Of a stretch of DNA of 64,000 bases, positions 27,610-40,040 are shown in pieces. Below the pieces are notes generated by a model, which had not been told where the DNA came from, searched no databases, and saw nothing but the letters and a program-made list of their open reading frames with translations. Source of the DNA: Petrolisthes cinctipes (taxonomy: Eukaryota > Arthropoda > Malacostraca > Decapoda > Porcellanidae); NCBI GenBank assembly GCA_033782935.1, contig JAWQEG010000166.1:3748001-3812000 (forward strand). Reading direction: 5' to 3'. Numbering within the stretch: position 1 is the stretch's first letter; each line of letters starts with the position of its first letter. Position numbers and translations under genes: made by a program.

Positions 27610-29472
27610 CTAGGCATGTACAGATCACTTCTAGGACCTCAAAATATCGAATTTTCGCGTGTTTTGAGCCTGAATTTGAGATATAAACGGGTACAGATAA
27701 TGCATGCAGATATCGACTTTGGACACTTAAAATATCGATTTTTAGCATGTTTTGAGCCTATAATTTGAAAAAATTCTAGCATTGAGTAGGCATGTACAAA
27801 TTGCTTCTGGGACCCAAAAATATCGAATTTTCGGGTGTTTTGGGCCTGAATTTGAGATATCGACTTTGGGGACCTAAAATATCGATTTTTAGCATGTTTT
27901 GTGCCTATATTTTGAAAATATTCTAGCACTAACTAGGCATGTACAGATCACTTCTAGGACCCTAAAATATCGAATTTTCGCGTGTTTTGAGCCTGAATTT
28001 GAGATATAAACGGGTACAGATAATGCATGCAGATATCGACTTTGGACACTTAAAATATCGATTTTTAGCATGTTTTGAGCCTATAATTTGAAAAAATCCT
28101 AACATTGAGTAGGCATGTACAAATTGCTTCTGGGACCCAAAAATATCGAATTTTCGGGTGTTTTGAGGTTAAATGTGGGATATAAACGGGTCAGAAGATT
28201 CATACACATGTTGACTTTGGTCACCTAAAATATCGATTTTCAGCTTGTTTTTGGGCCTGTATTTTGAAAATACTCTAACACGGAGTAAGCGAGTACAGAT
28301 CGCTTCTGGGACCCCAAAATATCGAATTTTTGGGTGTTTTGAGCCTGAATTTGAGATATAAACGGGTACAGAAGATGCATGCACATATCGACTTTGGACA
28401 CTTAAAATATCGATTTTCAGCATGTTTTGGGCCTGTATTTTGAAAATATTCTAGCACTGAGTAGGCATGTACAGATCGCTTCTGGGACCCCAAAATATCA
28501 AATTTTCGGGTGTTTTGAGCCTGAATTTGATATATAAACGGGTACAGAAGATATATGCACATATCGTTTTTTGGGCACCAAAAATATCGATTTTGAGCAT
28601 GTTTTGGGTCTGTATCTTGAAAACATTCTAACAAGGTGTAGGGATGTACAGATCGCTTCTGGGACCCAAAAATACCGAATTTTCGAGTGTTTTCAGCCTG
28701 TATTTGAGATATAAACGGGTACAGAAGATGCATGCACATATCGACTTTGGACACTTAAAATATCGATTTTTAGCATGTTTTGGGCCTATATTTTGAAAAC
28801 ATTCTAGCACTGACTAGACATGTACAGATAGCTTCTGGGACCCAAAATTATCGAATTTTAGGGTGTTTTGAGGTTGAATTTGAGATATAAACGAGTGCAG
28901 AAGATGCATACACATGTTGACTTTGGGCACCTAAAATATCGATTTTCAGCATGTTTTGGGCCTGCATCTGAGTAGGCATGTACAGATCGCTTCTGGGACC
29001 CCAAAATACCGAATTTTCGGGTGCTTGGAGCCTGAATTTGAGATATAAACGGGTACAAAAGATGCATGCACATATCGACTTTTGAGCACCTAAAAGATCG
29101 ATTTTCAGTATGTTTTGGGCCTGTATTTCGAAAATACTCTAACACGGAGTAGGCATGTACAGTTCGCTTCTGGGGCCCAAAAATATCGAATTTTCGGGTG
29201 TTTTGGGCCTGAATTTGAAATATCGACTTTGGGCACCTAAAATATCGATTTTTAGCATGTTTTGAGCCTATATTTTGAAAATATTCTAGCACTGAGTAGG
29301 CATGTACAGATCGCTTCTGGGACCCCAAAATATATAATTTTCGGGTGTTTTGAGCCTGAATTTGAGATATAAACGGGTAAAGAAGATGCATGCACGTATC
29401 GACTTTTGTTCACCTAAAATATCGATTTTGAGCATGTTTTGGGTCTGTATCTTGAAAACATTCTAACTAGGA
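27463..29472. repeat. 2-kb satellite block, copy 2 of the 5,196-bp-offset duplication
   Basis: This is the partner of 22,267–24,276, with all monomer starts offset by 5,196 bp. It lies immediately downstream of the 1,176-bp tandem duplication. Its continuation (29,473–30,641) resembles 20,600–22,120 with whole monomers missing, so material from two places has been joined here. Confidence 0.8.
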
Positions 29473-30130
29473 CTAGGGGTGTACAGATCGCTTCTACGAC
29501 CCAAAAATATCGAATTTTCGGGTGTTTTGAGCCTGAATTTGAGATATAAACGGGTACAGAAGATGCATGCACATATCGACTTTGGACACTTAAAATATCG
29601 ATTTCTAGCATGTTTTGAGCCTATATTTTGAAGACATTCTAGCACTGACTAGACATGTACAGATCACTTCTGGGACCCAAAATTATCGAATTTTCAGGTG
29701 TTTTGAGGTTTAATTTAAGATATAAACAAGTGCAGAAGATGCATACACATGTTCAATTTGGGTACCTAAAATATCGATTTTTAGCATGTTTTGGGCCTGC
29801 ATCTGAGTAGGCATGTACAGATCGCTTTTGGGACCCCAAAGTATCGAATTTTCGGGTGTTTTGAGCCTGAATTTGAGATATAAACGGGTACAGAAGATGC
29901 ATGCACATATCGACTTTTGGGCACCTAAAAGATCGATTTTCAGTATGTTTTGGGCCTGTATTTTGAAAATACTCTAACACGGAGTAGGCATGTACAGTTC
30001 GCTTCTGGGACCCCAAAATATCAAATTTTAGGGTGTTTTGGGCCTGAATTTGAGATATCGACTTTGGGCACCTAAAATATCGATTTTTAGCATGTTTTGT
30101 GGCTATATTTTGAAAATATTCTAGCACTGA

Positions 30131-31640
30131 GTAGGCATGTACAGATCGCTTTTGGGACTCAAAAATATCGAATTTTCGGGTGTTTTGAGGTGGAATTTGG
30201 GATATAAACGGGTGCAGAAGATGCATACACATGTTGACTTTGGTCACCTAAAATATAGATTTTCAGAATGTTTTGGGCCAGTATTTTGAAAATACTCTAA
30301 CTAAGAGTAAGCATGTACAGATCGCTTCTGGGACCCAACTATATCGAATTTTCGGGTGTTTTGAGCCTGAATTTGAGATATAAACGGGTACAGAAAATGC
30401 ATGCACATATCGACTTTGGACACTTAAAATATCGATTTTTAGCATGTTTTGAGCCTATTTTTTGAAAACATTCTAGCACTGACTAGACATGTACAGATCG
30501 CTTCTGGGTACCAAAATTATCGAATTTTTGGGTGTTTTGAGGTTGAATTTGAGATATAATCGAGTGCAGAAGATGCATACACATATTCAATTTGGGTACC
30601 TAAAATATCGATTTTTAGCATGTTTTGGGCCTCCATCTGAGTAGGCATGTACAGATCGCTTCTGGGACTCCAAAATATCGAATTTTCGCGTGTTTGGAGC
30701 CTGAATTTGAGATATAAAAGGGTACAGAAGATGCATGCACATATCGACTTTTGGGCACCTAAAATATCGATTTTCAGTATGTTTTGGGCCTGTATTTTGA
30801 AAATACTCTAACACGGAGTAGGCATATACAGTTCGCTTCTGGGACCCCAAAATATCGAATTTTCGGGTGTTTTGGGCCTGAATTTGCGATATCGACTTTG
30901 GGCACCAAAAAATATCGATTTTTAGCATGTTTGGGCCTATATTTTGAAAATATTCTAGCACTAAGTAGGCATGTACAGATCACTTCTGGGACCCCAAATT
31001 ATCGAATTTTTGCGTGTTTTGAGCATGAATTTGAGATAAAAACGGGTACAGATGATGCATGCACATATCGACTTTGGACACTTAAAATATCGATTTTTAG
31101 CATGTTTTGAGCCTATATTTTGAAACAATTCTATCACTGAGTAGGCATGTACAAATCGCTTATGGGACCCAAAAATATCGAATTTTCGGGTGTTTTGAGG
31201 TTAAATTTGGGATATAAACGGGTACAGAAGATGCATTTACATATCGACTTTTGGGCACCTAAAAGATCAATTTTCAGTATATTTTGATCCTGTATTTTGA
31301 AAATACTCTAACACGGAGTAGGCATGTACAGTTCGCTTCTGGGACCCCAAAATATCAAATTTTAGGGTGTTTTGGGCCTGAATTTGAGATATCGACTTTG
31401 GGCACCTAAAATATCGATTTTTAGCATGTTTTGGGCCTATATTTTGAAAATATTCTAGCACTAAGTTGGCATGTACAGATCACTTCTGGGACCCCAAAGT
31501 ATCGAATTTTCGGGTGATTTGAGCCTGAATTAGAGATATAAACGGGTACAGATGATGCATGCACATATCGACTTTGGACACTTAAAATATCGATTTTTAG
31601 CATGTTTTGAGACTATATTTTTAAAAAATTCTAGCACTGA
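30131..31640. repeat. 1,510-bp nine-mer HOR, copy 1
   Basis: Spacings are 176, 176, 158, 177, 147, 176, 177, 147, 176. Shared variants with the next copy include GACCCAACTATATCG, CTTCTGGGTACC, TTGCGATATCG, CACCAAAAAATATCG, CCAAATTATCG and ATATTTTGATCCTG. Confidence 0.85.
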
Positions 31641-33151
31641 GTAGGCATGTACAGATCGCTTTTGGGACTCAAAAATATCGAATTTTCGGGTGTTTTGAGG
31701 TGGAATTTGGGATATAAACGGGTGCAGAAGATGCATACACATATTGACTTTGGTCACCTAAAATATAGATTTGCAGAATGTTTTGGGCCAGTATTTTGAA
31801 AATACTCTAACTAAGAGTAAGCATGTACAGATCGCTTCTGGGACCCAACTATATCGAATTTTCGGGTGTTTTGAGCCTGAATTTGAGATATAAACGGGTA
31901 CAGAAAATGCATGCACATATCGACTTTGGACACTTAAAATATCGATTTTTAGAATGTTTTGAGCCTATTTTTTGAAAACATTCTAGCACTTACTATACAT
32001 GTACAGATCGCTTCTGGGTACCAAAATTATCGAATTTTTGGGTGTTTTGAGGTTGAATTTGAGATATAATCGAGTGCAGAAGATGCATACACATATTCAA
32101 TTTGGGTACCTAAAATATCGATTTTTAGCATGTTTTGGGCCTGCATCTGAGTAGGCATGTACAGATCGCTTCTGGGACTCCAAAATATCGAATTTTCGCG
32201 TGTTTGGAGCCTGAGTTTGAGATATAAAAGTGTACAGAAGATGCATGCACATATCGACTTTTGGGCACCTAAAATATCGATTTTCAGTATGTTTTGGGCC
32301 TGTATTTTGAAAATACTCTAACACGGAGTAGGCATATACAGTTCGCTTCTGGGACCCCAAAATATCGAATTTTCGGGTGTTTTGGGCCTGAATTTGCGAT
32401 ATCGACTTTGGGCACCAAAAAATATCGATTTTTAGCATGTTTTGGGCCTATATTTTGAAAATATTCTAGCACTAAGTAGGCATGTACAGATCACTTCTGG
32501 GACCCCAAATTATCGAATTTTTGCGTGTTTTGAGCATGAATTTGAGATAAAAACGGGTACAGATGATGCATGCACATATCGACTTTGGACACTTAAAATA
32601 TCGATTTTTAGCATGTTTTGAGCCTATATTTTGAAACAATTCTAGCACTGAGTAGGCATGTACAAATCGCTTATGGGACCCAAAAATATCGAATTTTCGG
32701 GTGTTTTGAGGTTAAATTTGGGATATAAACGGGTACAGAAGATGCATTTACATATCGACTTTTGGGCACCTAAAAGATCAATTTTCAGTATATTTTGATC
32801 CTGTATTTTGAAAATACTCTAACACGGAGTAGGCATGTACAGTTCGCTTCTGGGACCCCAAAATATCGAATTTTCGGGTGTTTTGGGCCTGAATTTGAGA
32901 TATCGACTTTGGGCACCTAAAATATCGATTTTTAGCATGTTTTGGGCCTATATTTTGAAAATATTCTAGCACTAAGTAGAAATGTACAGATCACTTCTGG
33001 GACCCCAAAATATTGAATATTCGGGTGTTTTGAGCCTCAAATTGAGATATAAACGGGTACCGATGATGCATACACATATCGACTTTGGACACTTAAAATA
33101 TCGATTTTTAGCATGTTTTAAGCCTATATTTTGAAAAAATTTTAGCACTGA
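31641..33151. repeat. 1,511-bp nine-mer HOR, copy 2 (tandem with copy 1)
   Basis: Monomer order is the same as in copy 1. The S monomer ending at 32,475 is one base longer than its partner. The last two monomers carry AAGTAGAAATG and TATTGAATATTC variants that copy 1 lacks but the third copy has. Confidence 0.84.
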
Positions 33152-33797
33152 GTAGGCATGTACAGATCGCTTCTGGGACCCAAAAATATCGAATTTTCGG
33201 GTGTTTTGAGGTTGAATTTGGGATATAAACGGGTGCAGAAGATGCATAGACATGTTGACTTTGGTCACATAAAATATCGATTTTCAGCTTGTTTTGGGCC
33301 TGTATTTTGAAAATACTCTAACACGAAGTAAGAAAGTACAGATCGCTTCTGGGACCCCAAAATATCGAATTTTTGGGTGTTTTTGGCCTTAATTTGAGAT
33401 ATCGACTTTGGGCACCTAAAATATCGATTTTTAGCATGTTTTGGGCCTGTATTTTGAAAATACTCTAACACGGAGTAGGCATGTACAGTTCGCTTCTGGG
33501 ACCCCAAAATATCAAATTTTAGGGTGTTTTCGGCCTGAATTTGAGATATCGACTTTGGGCACCTAAAATATCGATTTTTAGCATGTTTTGTGCCTATATT
33601 TTGAAAATATTCTAGCACTAAGTAGTCATGTACAGATCACTTCTGGGACCCCAAAGTATTGAATTTTCGGGTGTTTTGAGCCTGAATTAGAGATATAAAC
33701 GGGTACAGATGATGCATGCACATATCGACTTTGGACACTTAAAATATCGATTTTTAGCATGTTTTGAGCCTATATTTTGAAAAAATTCTAGCACTGA
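33152..33797. repeat. Spacer monomers between nine-mer copies (L-S-S-L)
   Basis: Four monomers (starts 33,152, 33,328, 33,475 and 33,622) separate the second and third nine-mers. Together with copy 2 they give a 2,157-bp period (31,641 to 33,798). They include one of the rare S-S doublets (33,328–33,621). Confidence 0.75.
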
Positions 33798-35308
33798 GTA
33801 GGCATGTACAGATCGCTTCTGGGACTCAAAAATATCGAATTTTCGGGTGTTTTGAGGTGGAATTTGGGATATAAACGGGTGCAGAAGATGCATACACATG
33901 TTGACTTTGGTCACCTAAAATATCGATTTTCAGAATGTTTTGGGCCAGTATTTTGAAAATACTCTAACTAAGAGTATGCATGTACAGATCGCTTCTGGGA
34001 CCCAACTATATCGAATTTTCGGGTGTTTTGAGCCTGAATTTGAGATATAAACGGGTACAGAAAATGCATGCACATATCGACTTTGGACACTTAAAATATC
34101 GATTTTTAGCATGTTTTGAGCCTACTTTTTTAAAACATTCTAGCACTGACTAGACATGTACAGATCGCTTCTGGGTACCAAAATTATCGAATTTTTGGGT
34201 GTTTTGAGGTTGAATTTGAGATATAAACGAGTGCAGAAGATGCATACACATATTCAATTTGGGTACCTAAAATATCGATTTTTAGCATGTTTTGGGCCTG
34301 CATCTGAGTAGGCATGTACAGATCGCTTCTGGGACCCCAAAATATCGAATTTTCGGGTGTTTTGAGCCTGAATTTGAGATATAAAAGGGTACAGAAGATG
34401 CATGCACATATCGACTTTTGGGCACCTAAAATATCGATTTTCAGTATGTTTTGGGCCTGTATTTTGAAAATACTCTAACACGGAGTAGACATATACAGTT
34501 CGCTTCTGGGACCCCAAAATATCGAATTTTCGGGTGTTTTGGGCCTGAATTTGCGATATCGACTTTGGGCACCAAAAAATATCGATTTTTATCATGTTTT
34601 GGGCCTATATTTTGAAAATATTCTAGCACTAAGTAGGCATGTACAGATCTCTTTTGGGACCCCAAATTATCGAATTTTTGCGTGTTTTGAGCATGAATTT
34701 GAGATAAAAACGGGTACAGATGATGCATGCACATATCGACTTTGGACACTTAAAATATCGATGGTTAGCATGTTTTGAGCCTATATTTTGAAAAAATTCT
34801 AGCACTGAGTAGGCATGTACAAATCGCTTATTGGACACAAAAATATCGAATTTTCGGGTGTTTTGAGGTTAAATTTGGGATATAAACGGGTACACAAGAT
34901 GCATTTACATATCGACTTTTGGGCACCTAAAAGATCGATTTTCAATATATTTTGATCCTGTATTTTGAAAATACTCTAACACGGAGTAGGCATGTACAGT
35001 TCGCTTCTGGGACCCCAAAATATCGAATTTTCGGGTGTTTTGGGCCTGAATTTGAGATATCGACTTTGGGCACCTAAAATATCGATTTTTAGCATGTTTT
35101 GGGCCTATATTTTGAAAATATTCTAGCACTAAGTAGAAATGTACAGACCACTTCTGGGACCCCAAAATATTGAATATTCTGGTGTTTTGAGCCTGAAATT
35201 GAGATATAAACGGGTACAGATGATGCATACACATATCGACTTTGGACACTTAAAATATCGATTTTTAGCATGTTTTGAGCCTATATTTTGAATAAATTTT
35301 AGCAATGA
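33798..35308. repeat. 1,511-bp nine-mer HOR, copy 3
   Basis: Starts 33,798, 33,974, 34,150, 34,308, 34,485, 34,633, 34,809, 34,986 and 35,133 match copy 2 at a constant offset of 2,157 bp. Private variants are shared with copies 1 and 2. It is more diverged, for example CGATGGTTAGC at about 34,760 and TTATTGGACAC at about 34,828. Confidence 0.83.
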
Positions 35309-35631
35309 GTAGGCATGTACAGATCGCTTCTGGGACCCAAAAATATCGAATTTTCGGGTGTTTTGAGGTTGAATTTGGGATATAAACGGGTGCAGAAGAT
35401 GCATGCACATGTTGACTTTGGTCATCTAAAATATCGATTTTCAGCTTGTTTTGGGCCTGTATATTGAAAATACTCTAACACGAAGTAAGCAAGTACAGAT
35501 CGCTTCTGGGACCCCAAAATATCGAATTTTTGGGTGTTTTTGGCCTTAATTTGAGATATCGACTTTGGGCACCTAAAATATCGATTTTTAGCATGTTTTG
35601 GGCCTATATTTTGAAAATATTCTAGCACTGA

Positions 35632-37418
35632 GTAGGCATGTACAGATCGCTTCTGGGACCCCAAAATATCGAATTTTCGGGTGTTTTGAGCCTGAATTTG
35701 AGATATCAACTTTTGGGCACATAAAATATCGATTTTGAGCATGTTTTGGGTCTGTATCTTGAAAACATTCTAACTAGGACTAGGGATGTACAGATCGCTT
35801 CTGGGATCCAAAAATACCAAATTTTCTTGTGTTTTGAACCTGAATTTGAGATATAAACGGGTACAGAAGATGCATGCACATATCGACTTATTACACTTAA
35901 AATATCGAATTTCAGCATGTTTTGGGCCTGTATTTTGAAAACATTCTAGCGCTGAGTAGGCATGTACAGATCGCTTCTGGGACCCCAAAATATCGAGTTT
36001 TTGGGTGTTTTGGACCTGAATTTGAGATATCGACTTTGGGCACCTAAAATATCGATTTTTAGCATGTTTTGGGCCTATATTTTGAAAATATTCTAGCACT
36101 GAGTAGGCATGTACAGATTGCTTCTGGGACCCCAAAATATCGAATTTTCGGGTGTTTTGAGCCTGAATTTGAGATATAAACGGGTACAGAAGATGCATGC
36201 ACATATTGACTTTGGGCACCTAAAATATCGATTTTCAGCATGTTTTGGGTCTTCATCTGAGTAGGCATGTACAGATCGCTTCTGGGACCCCAAAATATCT
36301 AATTTTCGGGTGTTTTGAGCCTGAATTTGAGATATAAACGGGTACAGAAGATGCATGCACATATCGACTTAGGACACTTAAAATATCGATTTTTAGCATG
36401 TTTTGAGCCTATATTTCGAAAACATTCTAGCACTGACTAGACATGTACAGATCGCTTCTGGGACCCAAAAGTATCGAATTTTCGGGTGTTTTGAGGTTGA
36501 ATTTGAAATATAAACGAGTGCAGAAGATGCATACACATGTTCAATTTGGGTACCTTAAAAATCGATTTTTAGCATGTTTTGGGCCTGCATCTGAGTCGGC
36601 AGGTACAGATCGCTTCTGGGACCCCAAAATATCGAATTTTCGGGTGTTTGGAGCCTGAATTTGAGATATAAACGGGTACAGAAGATGCATGCACATATCG
36701 ACTTTTGGGCACCTAAAAGATTGATTTTCAGTATGTTTTGAGCCTGTATTTTGAAAATACTCTAACACGGAGTAGGCATGTACAGTTCGCTTCTGGGACC
36801 CCGAATTATCGAATTTTAGGGTGTTTTTGGCCTGAATTTGAAATATCGACTTTGGGCACCTAAAATATCAATTTTTAGCATGTTTTGGGCCTATATTTTG
36901 AAAATATTCTAGCACTAAGTAGGCATGTACAGATCACTTCTGGGACCCCAAAATATCGAATTTTCGGGTGTTTTGAGCCTGAATTTAAGATATAAACGGG
37001 TACAGATGATGCATGCACATATCGACTTTTGGGCACCTAAAATATCGATTTTGAGCATGTTTTGGGTCTGTATCTTGAAAACATTCTAACTAGGAGTAGG
37101 GATGTACAGATCGCTTCTGGGACCCTAAAATATCGAGTTTTTGGGTGTTTTGGACCTGAATTTCAGATATCGACTTTGGGCACCTAAAATATCGATTTTT
37201 AGCATGTTTTGGGTCTATATTTTGAAAATATTCTAGCACTGAGTAGGCATGTACAGATCGCTTCTGGGACCCGAAAATATCGAATTTTCGGGTGTTTTGA
37301 CCCTGAATTTGAGATATAAACGGGTACAGAAGATGCATGCACATATCGACTTTGGACACTTAAAATATCGATTTTTAGCATGTTTTGAGCCTATATTTTG
37401 AAAACATTCTAGCACTGA
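35632..37418. repeat. Satellite block duplicated about 2.4–2.6 kb downstream, copy 1
   Basis: Starts 35,632 to 36,261 recur at an offset of 2,445 bp, and starts 36,437 to 37,243 recur at an offset of 2,622 bp. The offset change is one 177-bp monomer (38,706–38,882) present only in the downstream copy. Shared variants include TATCAACTTTTGGGC, CTTATTACACTT, TCTAGCGCTGAG, CTTCATCTGAG and CTGAGTCGGCA. Confidence 0.82.
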
Positions 37419-38076
37419 CTAGACATGTACAGATCGCTTCTGGGACCCAAAATTATCAAATTTTCGGGTGTTTTGAGGTTTAATTTGAGATATAAACGAG
37501 TGCAGAAGATGCATACACATGTTGACTTTGGGCACCTAAAATATCGATTTTCAGCATGTTCTGGGCCTGCATCTGAGTAGGCATGTATAGATCGCTTCTG
37601 GTACCCCAAAATATCGGATTTTCGAGTGTTTGGAGCCTGAATTTGAGATATAAACGGGTACAGAGGATGCATGCACATATCGACTTTTGGGCACCTAAAA
37701 TATCGATTTTCAGTATGTTTTGAGCCTGTATTTTGAAAATACTCTAACACAGAGTAGGCATGTACAGTTTGCTTCTGGGACTCCAAAATATCGAATTTTC
37801 GGGTGTTTTGTGCCGGAATTTGAGATATCGACTTTGGGGACCTAAAATATCGATTTTTAGCATGTTTTGGGTCTATATTTTGAAAATATATTAGCACTAA
37901 GTAGGCATGTACAGATCACTTCTGGGACCCCAAAATATCGAATTTTCGGGTGTTTTGAGCCTGAATTTGAGATATAAACGTGTACAGAGGATGCATGCAC
38001 ATATCGACTTTGGACACTTAAAATATCGATTTTGAGCATGTTTTGAGCCTATATTTTGACAAAATTCTAGCACTGA

Positions 38077-40040
38077 GTAGGCATGTACAGATCGCTTCTG
38101 GGACCCCAAAATATCGAATTTTCGGGTGTTTTGAGCCTGAATTTGAGATATCAACTTTTGGGCACATAAAATATCGATTTTGAGCATGTTTTGGGTCTGT
38201 ATCTTGAAAACATTCTAACTAGGACTAGGGATGTACAGATCGCTTCTGGGACCCAAAAATACCGAATTTTCTTGTGTTTTGAACCTGAATTTGAGATATA
38301 AACGGGTACAGAAGATGCATGCACATATCGACTTATTACACTTAAAATATCGAATTTCAGCATGTTTTGGGCCTGTATTTTGAAAACATTCTAGCGCTGA
38401 GTAGGCATGTACAGATCGCTTCTGGGACCCCAAAATATCGAGTTTTTGGGTGTTTTGGACCTGAATTTGAGATATCGACTTTGGGCACCTAAAATATCGA
38501 TTTTTAGCATGTTTTGGGCCTATATTTTGAAAATATTCTAGGACTGAGTAGGCATGTACAGATTGCTTCTGGGACCCCAAAATATCGAATTTTCGGGTGT
38601 TTTGAGCCTGAATTTAAAATATAAACGGGTACAGAAGATGCATGCACATATTGACTTTGGGCACCTAAAATATCGATTTTCAGCATGTTTTGGGCCTTCA
38701 TCTGAGTAGGCATGTACAGATCGCTTCTGGGACCCCAAAATATCGAATTTTCGGGTGTTTGGAGCCTGAATTTTAGATATAAACGGGAGAAGAAGATGCA
38801 TGCACATATCGACTTTTGGGCACCTAAAATATCGATTTTCAGCATGTTTTGGGCCTGTATTTTGAAAATACTCTAACTAGGGTTAGGCATGTACCGATCG
38901 CTTCTGGGACCCAAAAATATCTAATTTTCGGGTGTTTTGAGCCTGAATTTGAGATATAAACGGGTACAGAAGATGCATGCACATATCGACTTAGGACACT
39001 TAAAATATCGATTTTTAGCATGTTTTGAGCCTATATTTCGAAAACATTCTAGCACTGACTAGACATGTACAGATCGCTTCTGGGACCCAAAAGTATCGAA
39101 TTTTCGGGTGTTTTGAGGTTGAATTTGAAATATAAACGAGTGCAGAAGATGCATACACATGTTCAATTTGGGTACCTTAAAAATCGATTTTTAGCATGTT
39201 TTGGGCCTGCATCTGAGTCGGCATGTACAGATCGCTTCTGGGACCCCAAAATATCGAATTTTCGGGTGTTTGGAGCCTGAATTTGAGATATAAACGGGTA
39301 CAGAAGATGCATGCACATATCGACTTTTGGGCACCTAAAAGATTGATTTTCAGTATGTTTTGAGCCTGTATTTTGAAAATACTCTAACACGGAGTAGGCA
39401 TGTACAGTTCGCTTCTGGGACCCCGAATTATCGAATTTTAGGGTGTTTTTGGCCTGAATTTGAAATATCGACTTTGGGCACCTAAAATATCAATTTTTAG
39501 CATGTTTTGGGCCTATATTTTGAAAATATTCTAGCACTAAGTAGGCATGTACAGATCACTTCTGGGACCCCAAAATATCGAGTTTTCGGGTGTTTTGAGC
39601 CTGAATTTAAGATATAAACGGGTACAGATGATGCATGCACATATCGACTTTTGGGCACCTAAAATATCGATTTTGAGCATGTTTTGGGTCTGTATCTTGA
39701 AAACATTCTAACTAGGAGTAGGGATGTACAGATCGCTTCTGGGACCCTATAATATCGAGTTTTTGGGTGTTTTGGACCTGAATTTCAGATATCGACTTTG
39801 GGCACCTAAAATATCGATTTTTAGCATGTTTTGGGTCTATATTTTGAAAATATTCTAGCACTGAGTAGGCATGTACAGATCGCTTCTGGTACCCCAAAAT
39901 ATCGAATTTTCGGGTGTTTTGAGCCCGAATTTGAGATATAAACGGGTACAGAAGATGCATACACATATCGACTTTGGACACTTAAAATATCGATTTTTAG
40001 CATGTTTTGAGCCTATATTTTGAAAACATTCTAGCACTGA
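38077..40040. repeat. Satellite block duplicated from about 2.4–2.6 kb upstream, copy 2
   Basis: This is the partner of 35,632–37,418, with one extra L monomer starting at 38,706. The extra monomer has private changes (GGGAGAAGAAG, GGTTAGGCATGTACC), so it was either lost from copy 1 or gained here. The end of this block is also the beginning of the 3,943-bp repeat, so this duplication and that one are nested. Confidence 0.8.
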
